Positions 43,756-53,991 of a stretch of DNA of 64,000 nt are shown here, in pieces; within the stretch, counting starts at the first letter, position 1; each line of letters opens with the position of its first letter. The notes under the pieces are model-generated. The model saw nothing but the letters and a program-made list of their open reading frames with translations, ran no database searches and was not told the DNA's origin. Position numbers and translations under genes: made by a program. This DNA is from Lichenihabitans psoromatis (GTDB lineage Bacteria > Pseudomonadota > Alphaproteobacteria > Rhizobiales > Beijerinckiaceae), in NCBI RefSeq assembly GCF_004323635.1, contig NZ_CP036515.1:186001-250000 (forward strand), read 5' to 3'.

Positions 43756-44859
43756 CTACTCGATCGCCGCGATCTGATCGTGGCTTTTCACCCAGACATG
43801 AGCCGGGAGTTCGACGAAATGCTGGTCGTCGAGCGTCTTCTTGTTGGCCTCGTCGGGCGCGATGGCCCAGAGAAGGAAATTGCGGATGGCGGCTGCCGTC
43901 GCCTTGTCCTTCTGCTTTGTCGAGACGATCGCATATTCGTAATTGATCAGCGGGTAGCAGTTCTGGCCCGGCGCATTAACGAGGGTGAGACGCTCATCAT
44001 CGGGGGTGCGCGGCGTCAGCGCATCGGCAGCCGCCTCGATCGTCTCGGGGGTCGGCAGGAGAAACTGTCCGGCGAAGCTCTTGACCGAGGCCGTCCCGAG
44101 CTTGGCCGCCTCGATCTGCTTTTCGAAGCTGACGCCAACGTAACCAATCGAATAGGGGCTCGCCGCGATGGTTGCGACCATCCCGTCGTTTCCGGTTGCA
44201 TCGCGGTCGCCCGGCACCTTCGGCCATGCCACTGAGGTGCCGAAGCCGGTTTGGTCGCCCCAAGCGGCGCCCGGCAGTCGAATGACCGTCGAGGTATCCT
44301 CGTCACGCCCGGCGGTCGTAAAGGAGAGATATTGCGTGAACACGAACGTGTCCCCCGATCCTTCGGCCCGGTGGACCGGCACAATCTCATGATGGGGGAG
44401 GCTGACCCCAGGGTTCAGTGACGCGATCGCCTTATCGTCCCAAAAACGGACCACGCCGGCGTAGATCGCAGCCAGCGTCGGCCCATCGAGTTTCAGCGAG
44501 CCCGTCACGTCGGGAAGGTTGTAGTTGATGGTCAGGGCCGAGATCGCCATCGGCACGTCGACGATCTCGGGATGCGCGAGCGCATCGTCATCCGACATGT
44601 AGGCGTCGGATGTGCCGATATTCACCGTCCCCGAGACGGCTTCCGCGATCCCCTTGGCCGACCCCGTCCCGGCGGTCGCAATTGTCACGCCTGGATGCGA
44701 TGCGGCGTAATCGGCCGCCCATGTCTTGAACAGCGGCAGGATCAGCGTCGACCCGGTCTCGGTCAGAGCGGTCTCGGCCTGAGCCGGGGCGCAAGCCATG
44801 AGAGCCGATGCGACCAACATCGTCGCGGCGAGCGTGGCAGTCGTATGGTTCAGAACCAT
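43756..44859 (-). CDS. pstS: phosphate-binding protein PstS
   Basis: A 367-residue periplasmic phosphate receptor. A signal peptide (hydrophobic LAATMLVASALMACAPAQA) is followed by the phosphate loop ETGSTLILPLFKTW, the GTGSAKGI loop and AEGSGDTFVFTQYL, the PstS signature. Normally it feeds PstCAB, but no pstC, pstA or pstB lies here; instead a frameshifted permease is upstream. The start is the ATG at 44859 or the ATG at 44886, which overlaps the permease stop (ATGA). Confidence 0.88.
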   Translation of the reverse strand: MVLNHTTATLAATMLVASALMACAPAQAETALTETGSTLILPLFKTWAADYAASHPGVTIATAGTGSAKGIAEAVSGTVNIGTSDAYMSDDDALAHPEIVDVPMAISALTINYNLPDVTGSLKLDGPTLAAIYAGVVRFWDDKAIASLNPGVSLPHHEIVPVHRAEGSGDTFVFTQYLSFTTAGRDEDTSTVIRLPGAAWGDQTGFGTSVAWPKVPGDRDATGNDGMVATIAASPYSIGYVGVSFEKQIEAAKLGTASVKSFAGQFLLPTPETIEAAADALTPRTPDDERLTLVNAPGQNCYPLINYEYAIVSTKQKDKATAAAIRNFLLWAIAPDEANKKTLDDQHFVELPAHVWVKSHDQIAAIE

Positions 44860-44882
44860 GTCGCGGTTCCCGTGAGACCCAT

Positions 44883-46363
44883 TCATTGCTGTTCCAACTC
44901 GTCGAGGTTGATGCCCGTGGTCTCGATCTTGAACAGCCATGTCACGATCGCTCCGAGGATCGATGTCACGATCAGCCCATAGAGGAGCGCAGTCGTTCCG
45001 ATACTGGTCAGCAGGATCGGGAACAGGAAGGCGGTCAACACCGCGCCGACTTTGGCGAAGGCGGCCGCGAAGCCCGCGCCCTTGCCACGGATAGCGGTTG
45101 GGAACACCTCGCCGGCGAGCAGGTAGGTCTGCGCGTTCGGGCCGAGATTGGTCATGAAATTGAACAGCATGAAACCCGCAAAGATCAGCAGCGTGCTGGC
45201 CCCTCCGGACACCATCGACGAGAACGAGGCGAGCAGCAGACCCGCGGCACAACCGATGAATCCCAGCACCTGCAGCCGGATGCGGCCGACCACGTCGGCA
45301 AGCAGAACCGCAAAGATAATGCCGACGATCAGCAGCGTGGTGATCAGGGCCGCGCCTTTGGCGGCCGTGATGTCGTTCGCGATAATGTCGGCGACGCTCC
45401 GGGCATGGTCGGCATTGGCCCCGACGGCGGCGGCCAGAATGGTCGGCGTGAAAATACCGATGCCGTAGGTGCCGAGATCCTGGAGGAACCAGGGTACGGA
45501 TGCCAGGATGGTGGCCCGCAGGTTGGTCTTGTTGAACAACGCCGCGTAGGACGTGCCTCCCCCGTGTCCGGAGACGGAAGCACCATCGCGTGTGATCAGC
45601 TTGATATCGGTCGGATATTGGGGCGTGCGGACGAGCAGGCGCTTGACGGCGGCCTCGGCGCGCTGGGCCTCACCGCGCGCGAACAGCCAATGGCGCTCTC
45701 GACGATGTAGAAGCGGCCGATCAGCACCAGGATGGCCGGGATGAGCGCGGAGGCATACATCCAGCGCCACGCTGAGAGTTCGGGCAAGGTCGCCAGGACC
45801 CCATAGCCGACCGCCGTTCCGGCCAGCGCACCCACGGCCTGGAACGCAAAGGCACCGAGCACCAGCTTGCCGCGCATCAGGCTCGGGATGCTCTCGGAAA
45901 TGATCATATGGGCCGTCGGATAGTCGCAGCCGAGCGACAGGCCGAGGCCGAACAGGAAGATCACAAGGAGGTAATAATTCGGCGCGACACAGAGCGCCGC
46001 GAGAAAACCAACGAAGATCACCATCTCGATGATGAACATCGGCTTGCGGCCGAACCGGTCCGACAAGCCCCCGAGCGCGACAGCGCCGATCAAGATGCCG
46101 AACAAGCTCGCGGCGCTGATGATCCCATGCTCGGCGGCGCCGATGTGGAACTCGGCCGAGAGCAGCGGCAACGCGACACCGGTCATAAAGACAACGAAGC
46201 CTTCGAAGAACTTGCCCGCTGCGGCCAGCCCCCAAATCAACCATTGCATCGATGTCATGGGGACGGACGGGAGGCTCGTGCCGTCCGGCCAGATCGGACG
46301 CTCGTCGATCCAGCCCTGGACGGTTTTGGCGGATGGCGTTTGGCTTACGGTCGCGTCAGTCAT
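44883..46363 (-). pseudogene. frameshifted MFS transporter (phosphate symporter-like)
   Basis: Two frames together encode one MFS protein of about 490 residues. The first (from the ATG at 46363, with GGGGGA upstream) carries helices 1-6 and reads well to YIVESA; then quality collapses (poly-Ser/Arg tail, stop at 45596). The other frame resumes with HWLFARGEAQRAEA and continues through helices 7-12 to 44883. The break is at about 45688-45696 and one extra base would restore it. MFS motif DRFGRKP is present. WFLQDLGTYGIGIF in the second half resembles phosphate:H+ symporters (Pho84 group), and pstS follows with an overlapping start. It may be a pseudogene, a sequencing error or a programmed frameshift. 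Confidence 0.75.
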
Positions 46364-46568
46364 GAGCGTCCCCCAACTCGCGCCCGTCGTCACCAGAAGC
46401 TGCGACGGTTAGACCGAGTGGGTAGAGCATCACCTGACTTGCTAACACGGATGTGACGTCGCCAAGCGGGAGCTAATCGGTCGCAGGCCGCCTGGCCTCA
46501 GCCGCCCTCGACACGCATCGGCGCGTCTTCGGTTTCGAGCGCGCGCTGGCGGCACAAGGCAGCTTGAC

Positions 46569-46588
46569 GGGCGCGATGGTGCGCGCCC
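46569..46588. promoter_or_regulatory. 20-bp inverted repeat between divergent MFS genes
   Basis: GGGCGCG and CGCGCCC form a perfect 7-bp dyad around ATGGTG, in the 293-bp region between the broken permease and the CitA-like symporter. It overlaps a TTGACG -35-like box (46564-46569). Otherwise I see no gene in the gap. Confidence 0.35.
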
Positions 46589-46656
46589 CAAGCGGATTCC
46601 CTTCCAAGGCGTCTCGCTCTAAGATGACCACCAGGACACGGGGAGGAGACGACACC

Positions 46657-47991
46657 ATGACCGCAGACGCGGGCGCGACGCGCTGGCATCAGTTCAAGCC
46701 CGTGATCCAGGTCGCGAGTGGCAATTTCCTCGAAATGTACGACTTTTTCGTCTTCGCCTATTACGCGGCGGCGATCGGTCGAGCCTTCTTTCCCAGCCAT
46801 GACGCCTTCGCCTCGCTGATGTTGTCGCTGGCGACCTTCGGGGTCGGGTTTTTGATGCGGCCGCTCGGCGCGCTCGTGCTCGGCGCCTATATCGACCATC
46901 ATGGCCGCCGCGCGGGCCTGCTGCTCACATTGGGACTCATGGCGGTCGGCACCGTGTCGGTGGCGGTGACGCCGGGCTATGCGACGCTCGGCATCGCGGC
47001 GCCCCTGATCGTGCTTGCCGGCCGGTTGATGCAAGGCTTCTCGGCCGGGGCGGAGCTGGGTGGCGTGTCGGTCTACCTCGCCGAGATCGCCACGCCCGGC
47101 CACAAAGGGTTTTACGTCAGTTGGCAATCGGCCAGCCAGCAGGTCGCCGTCATCGTGGCGGCGCTGCTCGGGGTCGCGCTCCAGCAGGAATTGACGCCGG
47201 CCCAGATGGACGACTGGGGCTGGCGACTGCCGCTCTTGCTCGGCTGTCTCATTATCCCGATTCTGTTCCTGCTCCGGTCGGGTCTGCAGGAAACCGCCGA
47301 ATTCGCGACCCGGAAAAAACGCACCGCATCGCTGTCGGATGTGTGGCGGTCGGTCGCGGCCAATTGGCCGATCGTGCTGGTCGGCGCCATGCTGGTCACG
47401 ATGACGACGGTATCTTTTTACCTCATCACGGCCTACACGCCGACCTTCGGCAAGGAAACGCTCAAGCTCGACGCCATGGCGGCCCTGATCGTGACGCTGC
47501 TGGTCGGGGTCTCGAACCTGTTCTGGCTGCCGGTCATGGGCGCATTGTCGGACCGGATCGGCCGTCGACCTCTGCTGATCGGCTTCACGCTGCTGGCCCT
47601 CGTGACGGCCTATCCGGTGATGTTGTGGCTGACGGCCGCACCCTCGTTCGAGCGGCTGCTGGCGGTCGAACTCTGGCTGTCGTTCATCTACGGCAGCTAC
47701 AATGGCGCCATGGTGGTCTATCTGACCGAACTGATGCCCGCGGATGTCCGCAGCGCCGGCTTTTCACTGGCCTATAGTCTGGCGACCGCGATCTTTGGCG
47801 GCTTTACACCGGCGATCTGCACCTGGCTGATCCACGTGACCGACAATAAAGCCATGCCGGGCGTCTGGCTTTCCTGCGCGGCGCTGATGGGCCTCATCGC
47901 CGCCGTGCTGGCCGAACGCGTCGGCACAGCGGCGGCGAACTCCCGACCGGAGGCGATGGGCGCAGAGCTCAGCGCGCGCCGCGCATCGTGA
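46657..47991 (+). CDS. MFS metabolite:H+ symporter (CitA-like)
   Basis: A 444-residue inner-membrane transporter with 12 helices. It begins [19 protein letters not shown] and has [20 protein letters not shown] (in part, the MFS loop 2-3 motif) and a second DRIGRRP loop; these are typical of the metabolite:H+ symporter family 2.A.1.6, which includes citrate and tricarballylate transporters. Substrate is inferred only. GGGAGGAG precedes the ATG at 46657; the earlier start at 46564 is rejected. Its 3' end overlaps the convergent DUF6460 gene by 23 bp. Confidence 0.88.
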   Translation: MTADAGATRWHQFKPVIQVASGNFLEMYDFFVFAYYAAAIGRAFFPSHDAFASLMLSLATFGVGFLMRPLGALVLGAYIDHHGRRAGLLLTLGLMAVGTVSVAVTPGYATLGIAAPLIVLAGRLMQGFSAGAELGGVSVYLAEIATPGHKGFYVSWQSASQQVAVIVAALLGVALQQELTPAQMDDWGWRLPLLLGCLIIPILFLLRSGLQETAEFATRKKRTASLSDVWRSVAANWPIVLVGAMLVTMTTVSFYLITAYTPTFGKETLKLDAMAALIVTLLVGVSNLFWLPVMGALSDRIGRRPLLIGFTLLALVTAYPVMLWLTAAPSFERLLAVELWLSFIYGSYNGAMVVYLTELMPADVRSAGFSLAYSLATAIFGGFTPAICTWLIHVTDNKAMPGVWLSCAALMGLIAAVLAERVGTAAANSRPEAMGAELSARRAS

Positions 47992-48289
47992 GCAGCCGCA
48001 TCACGAACCAGATCGGCACGACGATAACGGCTCCGGCCAGCACGTAGCGACCCGCCTGCCCGAACGCGTCAAACCCCATGGCCCAGAGGCGTTCGCCCGC
48101 GCGCAGAGCGCCGCGAACGACCTCCATCGGCTCGACATTAAGCCACATCAGCAAAGCCCCGACGACGAGGCAGATGAAGATCAACCGGATCAGCACCGTC
48201 ACCGGCGGGCCGCCGAAGAAGCGGTGGGCCAACGAAGGGGGCCGCCGATCGTGTCCGAACTCGACCTCTCTCACCGAATCATTCTGCAT
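47969..48289 (-). CDS. DUF6460 family small membrane protein
   Basis: A 106-residue protein with a polar N-terminus and two hydrophobic helices (about 30-48 and 80-97), ending [10 protein letters not shown]. The pattern [15 protein letters not shown] is characteristic of DUF6460, a family of unknown function in Hyphomicrobiales. GGGAG with a 7-nt spacer supports the ATG at 48289. Confidence 0.78.
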   Translation of the reverse strand: MQNDSVREVEFGHDRRPPSLAHRFFGGPPVTVLIRLIFICLVVGALLMWLNVEPMEVVRGALRAGERLWAMGFDAFGQAGRYVLAGAVIVVPIWFVMRLLTMRGAR

Positions 48290-48455
48290 GGTCGATCTCC
48301 CTCGCCCTCATGTGTCGGCTACGATGGCCGTAGACAAGCTGAGCGGCCGTCGATGTTAAAGGGATTTACAAAATGTGAACCTATGCGGCTTAATTTTCGG
48401 CTATCGTGCCGCATCGTTTGACATCGTCGAGATCGGGTCGCGGAGGCTAGAACGC

Positions 48456-49811
48456 ATGGGGCGGAAATATTTCGGGACGGACGGCATTCGCGGACGCGCC
48501 AATGGCCTGATCACCCCCGATCTCGCCATGAGGGTCGGTCAGGCGACCGGGCTGCTGTTCCAGCGCGGCGATCATCGCCACCGCGTCGTTATCGGCAAGG
48601 ACACGCGCCTCTCCGGCTATATGATCGAATATGCGATGGTGGGCGGCTTCACCTCGGTCGGCATGGACGTGATGCTGCTCGGCCCGGTCCCGACGCCGGC
48701 CGTCGCCATGCTGACGCGTTCGATGCGGGCCGATGTCGGCGTGATGATCTCGGCCTCGCATAACCCCTACGAAGACAACGGCATCAAGCTGTTCGGGCCA
48801 GACGGGTTCAAGCTGTCGGATGAGGTCGAAGCCGAGATCGAGCGCCTACTCGACTGCAATCTTGGATCGCGGCTGTCGAAATCGAAACATCTCGGCCGTG
48901 CCAAACGCATCGAGAGCGTGCACGCCCGCTACATCGAATTCGCCAAGCGCACCCTGCCCCGCAACCTGTCGCTTGACGGCCTCCGCATCGTGCTCGATTG
49001 CGCCAATGGGGCCGCCTACAAGGTCGCGCCCGAAGCGTTGTGGGAACTCGGCGCTGAGGTGTTCTCGATCGGCATCGAGCCGGATGGCTTCAACATCAAC
49101 CACAATGTCGGCTCGACCGCGCCTGACGCCCTGGTCCGCAAGGTCCGCGAAATGCGGGCTGATGTCGGCATCGCGCTCGATGGCGACGCCGACCGGCTCC
49201 TCATGGTCGACGAAAAGGGCAATGTGATCGACGGCGACCAGATCATGGCCGTGATCGCGCAAAGCTGGATGGAGGACGGCCGCCTCAGCAAGCCCGGCCT
49301 CGTCACCACCGTGATGTCCAACCTCGGGTTGGAGCGCTACCTGCAAGGGGTCGGGCTCGGCATGGTCCGCACCGCGGTCGGCGATCGGTATGTGCTCGAA
49401 CACATGCGTCAAAATGGCTACAACGTCGGCGGCGAGCAATCGGGCCACATCATCCTGTCGGATTATTCGACGACCGGCGACGGGCTCGTCGCGGCCCTGC
49501 AGGTCATGGCCGTGGTCAAGCGCTCCGACAAACCGGTCAGCGAGGTGTGCCATCGCTTCGAGCCGCTGCCGCAGATTCTCAAGAACGTGCGCGTCAGCGG
49601 CACCGTCTTGTCGCAGCCAGGCATTGCCGAGATGATCGAGAAGCAGCGCACGCGGCTTGCGGCCTCCGGTCGCTTGCTCATCCGCCCCTCCGGCACCGAG
49701 CCGGTAATCCGCGTGATGGGCGAAGGCGACAACAAGGATCTGGTCGAGAGCGTCGTCGACGACATCTGCGATGCGCTGACCGCGAGCGGAACATCGTTGG
49801 CGGCGGAGTAA
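48456..49811 (+). CDS. glmM: phosphoglucosamine mutase
   Basis: A 451-residue mutase turning glucosamine-6-phosphate into glucosamine-1-phosphate for UDP-GlcNAc. Phosphoserine Ser101 lies in [13 protein letters not shown], the metal loop DGDADR near 246 and the sugar-phosphate motif [11 protein letters not shown] at the end are present. GGAGG 9 nt upstream supports the ATG at 48456. The cobalamin genes begin 88 bp after the stop and may be co-transcribed. Confidence 0.97.
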   Translation: MGRKYFGTDGIRGRANGLITPDLAMRVGQATGLLFQRGDHRHRVVIGKDTRLSGYMIEYAMVGGFTSVGMDVMLLGPVPTPAVAMLTRSMRADVGVMISASHNPYEDNGIKLFGPDGFKLSDEVEAEIERLLDCNLGSRLSKSKHLGRAKRIESVHARYIEFAKRTLPRNLSLDGLRIVLDCANGAAYKVAPEALWELGAEVFSIGIEPDGFNINHNVGSTAPDALVRKVREMRADVGIALDGDADRLLMVDEKGNVIDGDQIMAVIAQSWMEDGRLSKPGLVTTVMSNLGLERYLQGVGLGMVRTAVGDRYVLEHMRQNGYNVGGEQSGHIILSDYSTTGDGLVAALQVMAVVKRSDKPVSEVCHRFEPLPQILKNVRVSGTVLSQPGIAEMIEKQRTRLAASGRLLIRPSGTEPVIRVMGEGDNKDLVESVVDDICDALTASGTSLAAE

Positions 49812-49898
49812 GGCAAGCCGATCGTTTCGACCGGCGGTCCAGCGCAGCGACCAGCGCAGCGCGTGACCGGACACGCCGGCTCTGTTAATCAAAGCGTC

Positions 49899-50534
49899 AT
49901 GACCACCGACCCCGATTCCGCCTTGTCCAGCCCCGATCCGGACGCCCGCCACAAGGCCAAAATGGCCAATCGCAAAGCGGTGCAGGATGCCGAGGTCGCG
50001 TCCAAGACCATCACCGAGAAGGGTCTGCTGATCGTCCATACTGGCCCCGGCAAGGGCAAATCGACGGCCGCCTTCGGGTTGCTGCTCCGCGCGCTCGGCT
50101 ACGGCTGGCCGGTCGGCGTCGTGCAATTCATCAAGGGCGCGTGGGACACCGGCGAGCGCCGCATGATCTTGGAGCGGTTTCCCGAGGTCCGATGGCATAC
50201 GATGGGCGAGGGCTTCACCTGGGAAACGCAGGACCGCGCGCGTGATGTCGCTGCCGCCGAGGCCGCTTGGGCCAAGACCGTGGACCTGATGGCCGACCCC
50301 ACGATCCGGCTGATCGTGCTGGACGAACTCAATATCGCGCTGCGCTACGATTACCTGTCGCTCGAGACCGTCGTGGCGGCGCTAAAGTCTCGGCGGCCAG
50401 ACCTGCATATCGTCGTGACAGGCCGAAACGCCAAGCCAGCCCTGATCGAAGCGGCCGATCTCGTGACCGAGATGACGATCGTCAAGCATCACTTCGCGGC
50501 CGGCGTGAAGGCTCAGGCCGGCATCGAGTTCTGA
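49899..50534 (+). CDS. cobO: cob(I)yrinic acid a,c-diamide adenosyltransferase
   Basis: A 211-residue CobO/CobA-type ATP:corrinoid adenosyltransferase. The P loop is [14 protein letters not shown], and [15 protein letters not shown] and [20 protein letters not shown] (split) follow as usual. It acts in the adenosylation step of aerobic-type B12 synthesis. I find no cobalamin riboswitch in the short upstream gap, which holds a 12-bp direct repeat (49839-49861). It lies 2 bp before cobQ. Confidence 0.95.
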   Translation: MTTDPDSALSSPDPDARHKAKMANRKAVQDAEVASKTITEKGLLIVHTGPGKGKSTAAFGLLLRALGYGWPVGVVQFIKGAWDTGERRMILERFPEVRWHTMGEGFTWETQDRARDVAAAEAAWAKTVDLMADPTIRLIVLDELNIALRYDYLSLETVVAALKSRRPDLHIVVTGRNAKPALIEAADLVTEMTIVKHHFAAGVKAQAGIEF

Positions 50535-50536
50535 CC

Positions 50537-52003
50537 ATGACGGCGCGCGCCCTGATGGTGCAGGGCACCGGCTCGGATGTCGGGAAAAGCCTGATGGTGG
50601 CGGGGCTCTGCCGCGCCTTCACGCTGCGCGGCCTTCGCGTGCTGCCGTTCAAGCCGCAAAACATGTCGAACAATGCGGCCGTGACGGCGGATGGTGGCGA
50701 GATCGGGCGGGCGCAAGCGTTGCAGGCGCGGGCCTGCCGCGTTCCGCCGACTGTGCATATGAACCCGGTTCTGTTGAAGCCGCAGAGCGAGATCGGCAGC
50801 CAGGTTGTGGTGCAGGGTCGCGCCATCGGCAACGCCAAAGCGCGCGAGTACCAAAGCTGGAAGCCTCGTCTGATGAGCGCCGTTCAGGAAAGCTTCGCCC
50901 TGCTGCGGCAGGAGGCGGATCTCGTCCTCGTCGAAGGCGCGGGCAGCGCCGCCGAGGTCAACCTGCGGGCCAACGACATCGCCAATATGGGATTCGCGCG
51001 GGCCGCCACCGTGCCGGTGGTCCTGCTCGGAGACATCGACCGGGGCGGCGTGATCGCCCAGATCGTCGGCACCAAGGCAGTGCTGGACCCTGCCGACGCC
51101 GCTATGGTGGCGGGTTTTATCGTCAACAAATTTCGCGGCGACCCGAGCCTGTTCGCATCCGGCATGGATCTGATCGCGCGCCACACCGGTTGGGCCGCGA
51201 TCGGCCTCGTGCCGCATTTTTCCGAGGCCTCGCGCCTTCCGGCCGAAGACGCAATGGCGCTCTCGGCGAGGGCGGCCGGGCCGCGCGATCCGCAAGCCCC
51301 CGTTACGATCGCGGTGCCGACATTGCCGCGCATCAGCAACTTCGACGATCTCGATCCGCTGCGGCTCGAACCGGGCGTGACCGTCGTCATGGTGCGGCCG
51401 GGGGACACGATCCCGCTCGCCGATCTCGTCATCCTGCCGGGCTCTAAGGCCACGATCGCGGATCTCGCCGATCTACGGCGCTTCGGATGGGACATCGACA
51501 TTTTGGCTCATTCCCGACGCGGGGGGCGCGTTCTCGGCCTCTGCGGCGGCTACCAGATGCTCGGACGCAGTATCGCCGATCCGAACGGTGTCGAGGGACC
51601 GCCGAGCACCGCCGTCGGCCTCGGGCTGCTGGACGTGGAGACCGTCCTTGGCGGCCTGAAGACGTTGCGGCGTGTGGCCGGACGATCGGTCGACGGAGGC
51701 GCGGCCTTCGAGGGCTATGAAATGCACATGGGCCGCACGCAAGGCCCGGACTGCGAACGCCCGATGCTGCGCTTCGAGGACGGCCGCCCCGATGGCGCCA
51801 CCTCGCCGAACGGGCGCGTGTCGGCCGCCTATGTGCATGGCCTCTTCGCCGACGACAGGCAGCGCGCCGATTGGCTGTCGCGGCTTGGCGCTGCTCCGTC
51901 GACGCTCAACTACGAGGCCGATGTCGAGCGCGTGCTCGACGCCCTCGCGGCTCACCTCGAAACCCACCTCGATCTCGACCGGCTGCTCAGCCTCGCGCGA
52001 TGA
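50537..52003 (+). CDS. cobQ: cobyric acid synthase
   Basis: A 488-residue amidotransferase that amidates four side chains of adenosylcobyrinic acid a,c-diamide. N-terminal [10 protein letters not shown] (P-loop-like) and FKPQNMSNN; the glutaminase cysteine is Cys336 in [10 protein letters not shown], with the Triad His in YVHGLF near the end. Its ATG is 2 bp after the cobO stop; the longer open frame upstream is cobO antiphase. The 3' end overlaps convergent cobD by 17 bp. Confidence 0.96.
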   Translation: MTARALMVQGTGSDVGKSLMVAGLCRAFTLRGLRVLPFKPQNMSNNAAVTADGGEIGRAQALQARACRVPPTVHMNPVLLKPQSEIGSQVVVQGRAIGNAKAREYQSWKPRLMSAVQESFALLRQEADLVLVEGAGSAAEVNLRANDIANMGFARAATVPVVLLGDIDRGGVIAQIVGTKAVLDPADAAMVAGFIVNKFRGDPSLFASGMDLIARHTGWAAIGLVPHFSEASRLPAEDAMALSARAAGPRDPQAPVTIAVPTLPRISNFDDLDPLRLEPGVTVVMVRPGDTIPLADLVILPGSKATIADLADLRRFGWDIDILAHSRRGGRVLGLCGGYQMLGRSIADPNGVEGPPSTAVGLGLLDVETVLGGLKTLRRVAGRSVDGGAAFEGYEMHMGRTQGPDCERPMLRFEDGRPDGATSPNGRVSAAYVHGLFADDRQRADWLSRLGAAPSTLNYEADVERVLDALAAHLETHLDLDRLLSLAR

Positions 52004-52958
52004 GCGCGAGCATCAGCAGCAAAGCATATTGAACGCCGCATGCGACACGATAGAGCCGCAAGGCGCGCCGAATATCGGCGGCGGTCGCATCCGCCCGGCC
52101 TGCCCCCATATAGCCATCCGCGATCAGGTCAGCGCCATAAACGCGCGGCCCGCCGAGCCGGAGCCCGAGCGCGCCCGCCATGGCGGCCTCGGGCCAACCC
52201 GCATTGGGCGAGCGGTGCTGGCGCGCATCGCGAAACACAGCGCGCCAGGCTTCCGCCGCCTCCTGGCCGGTCAGCGCCGCGGCGAGCACAAGCCAGAGGG
52301 CCGACAAGCGCGACGCCGGCAGATTGACGAGATCGTCGAACCGCGCTGCTGCCCAGCCAAAGGCGGCGTAGCGATCGTTACGATGGCCGATCATGCTGTC
52401 GGCCGTGTTGGCGGCCTTGTAGAGCGCAGCGCCCGGCAATCCCGCGACCGCCATCCAAAACGTCGGCGCCACGACCCCATCGGAAAAATTTTCGGCCAGG
52501 CTCTCGATCGCGGCCCGGGCAACCGCGGCCTCGTCCAGCGTCTCGGGATTGCGGCCGACGATCATCGCCACGGCCGAGCGGCCCGCCGCAAGGCCGCCCG
52601 TCTCGAGCGCCCCTGCGACAGCGCGGACATGTGTGTCGAGGCTGCGCTGCGCCGGCAGGCTGGCACAGAGCATAACCACAAGCATGAATCCGGCCCAGCC
52701 GCCCGGCACCACTGCGACGACGAGACCGGTGACGACGCCTGTCGTACCCAAGAGCAGGATCAGGGCCGCTACACCAGCGGCGCGCCTTTTTGCGAAAGAC
52801 GCGTTCGACTGGTTGAGATGGCGATCGAGCCAGCCGATCAGCGCGCCCATCCAGGTGACGGGATGGCCGATGCTGCGATACACGACATCCGGATAGCCGA
52901 ACGCCGCCTCGATCGCGAGGGCCGCGCATGTCACTGGGAGCGTGGGTTCGAACATCAT
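51987..52958 (-). CDS. cobD: adenosylcobinamide-phosphate synthase (CobD/CbiB)
   Basis: A 323-residue inner-membrane enzyme joining aminopropanol phosphate to cobyric acid. Family motifs: EAAFGYPD at the start, [15 protein letters not shown], and [17 protein letters not shown] in the middle. Start at 52958 or 52955 (ATGATG); these codons lie opposite the start of cobC, so both genes' 5' ends overlap head to head. Naming follows the Pseudomonas cobD convention. Confidence 0.93.
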   Translation of the reverse strand: MMFEPTLPVTCAALAIEAAFGYPDVVYRSIGHPVTWMGALIGWLDRHLNQSNASFAKRRAAGVAALILLLGTTGVVTGLVVAVVPGGWAGFMLVVMLCASLPAQRSLDTHVRAVAGALETGGLAAGRSAVAMIVGRNPETLDEAAVARAAIESLAENFSDGVVAPTFWMAVAGLPGAALYKAANTADSMIGHRNDRYAAFGWAAARFDDLVNLPASRLSALWLVLAAALTGQEAAEAWRAVFRDARQHRSPNAGWPEAAMAGALGLRLGGPRVYGADLIADGYMGAGRADATAADIRRALRLYRVACGVQYALLLMLALIARG

Positions 52959-53988
52959 GGCTGAGACGGTGGTAAGCAGAGTGGAGCGCGGGCGGTTGGC
53001 GCAACACGGTGGCGACCTCGCGGCGGCGCGCAACCTGTTTCCGGGCGCGCCCCTCCCGTGGATCGACTTGTCCACCGGCATCAACCCGCGCCCCTACCCG
53101 ATCGGTACGATCACGCCGGATGGCGTCGCCCGTCTCCCCGGGCTCGACGCCCTGGCGGGTTTAGAAGCCGCCGCCGCCGAAGCTTACGGCGCGCGGGATG
53201 TGGCACAGGTCGTCGCCGCGCCGGGCACCCAGGCGTTGATCCAGTGGCTGCCGCGTCTCCTGCGGCCGGCCCGTCGCGTCGGGATCCTCGGTTTTACCTA
53301 TGGGGAGCACCAGCGGGCCTGGGGCGCCGCCGGGGCGGAGGTCGTCACGGTCGAGGACGTCGACGCGCTTGCGACAGTCGACGTCGCGGTCGTGGTCAAT
53401 CCGAACAATCCCGATGGGCGGCTGGTCGCGCCGGAGCAACTCCGGAGGCTCGCCGCCACACTGTCCGCGCGCGGCGGGCTCCTCGTGGTCGACGAAGCCT
53501 TCATGGATGTGATCCAGCCGGGCATGAGCCTCATCCCAACGCTGCCCGACCTTGGCGCCCTCGTGTTGCGATCGTTCGGCAAGACCTATGGGCTCGGCGG
53601 CCTGCGGCTCGGTTTCGCAGTGGCGTCGGACGATCTGGCGCGGCAGATCCGGACGGCCCTCGGACCCTGGGCCGTGTCGGGTCCCGCGATCGAGGTCGGC
53701 ACCCGCGCGCTTTGCGACACCGCTTGGCTCACCGGCGAGACGCTGCACCTGAGCCGCGCGAGTCGGCGTCTCGACGATCTGCTGGCGTCCGCAGGCTGCG
53801 ACATCGTCGGTGGCACCCCACTGTTCCGGCTCGCCCGATCGCCGGACGCGCCGTCCATCTTCGAGCATCTGGCGCGGCGCGGCATTCTGTGTCGCCCCTT
53901 CGCGCATCGGCCGGACTGGCTGCGCTTTGGGCTTTGCGACGGAGAGGCGGCCTGGACGCGCCTGTCCGATGCGCTGATGAAGCGTTGA
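52957..53988 (+). CDS. cobC: L-threonine-O-3-phosphate decarboxylase (CobC)
   Basis: A 343-residue aspartate-aminotransferase-fold PLP enzyme making (R)-1-amino-2-propanol O-2-phosphate for the nucleotide loop of B12. HGGDLAAARNLFPG and DLSTGINPRPYP open the protein; Asp179 (VVDEAF) and the Schiff-base Lys209 (RSFGKTYGLGG) mark the active site. Start at ATG 52957, or the in-frame GTG at 52942; none has a well-spaced ribosome binding site. It overlaps cobD divergently. Confidence 0.93.
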   Translation: MAETVVSRVERGRLAQHGGDLAAARNLFPGAPLPWIDLSTGINPRPYPIGTITPDGVARLPGLDALAGLEAAAAEAYGARDVAQVVAAPGTQALIQWLPRLLRPARRVGILGFTYGEHQRAWGAAGAEVVTVEDVDALATVDVAVVVNPNNPDGRLVAPEQLRRLAATLSARGGLLVVDEAFMDVIQPGMSLIPTLPDLGALVLRSFGKTYGLGGLRLGFAVASDDLARQIRTALGPWAVSGPAIEVGTRALCDTAWLTGETLHLSRASRRLDDLLASAGCDIVGGTPLFRLARSPDAPSIFEHLARRGILCRPFAHRPDWLRFGLCDGEAAWTRLSDALMKR

Positions 53989-53991
53989 GCC

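Noticed and set aside
49812..49898. Possible cobalamin riboswitch before cobO
   Set aside because: The gap is only 87 bp, lacks the B12-box consensus and the GC-rich core arms; it holds just a 12-bp direct repeat.
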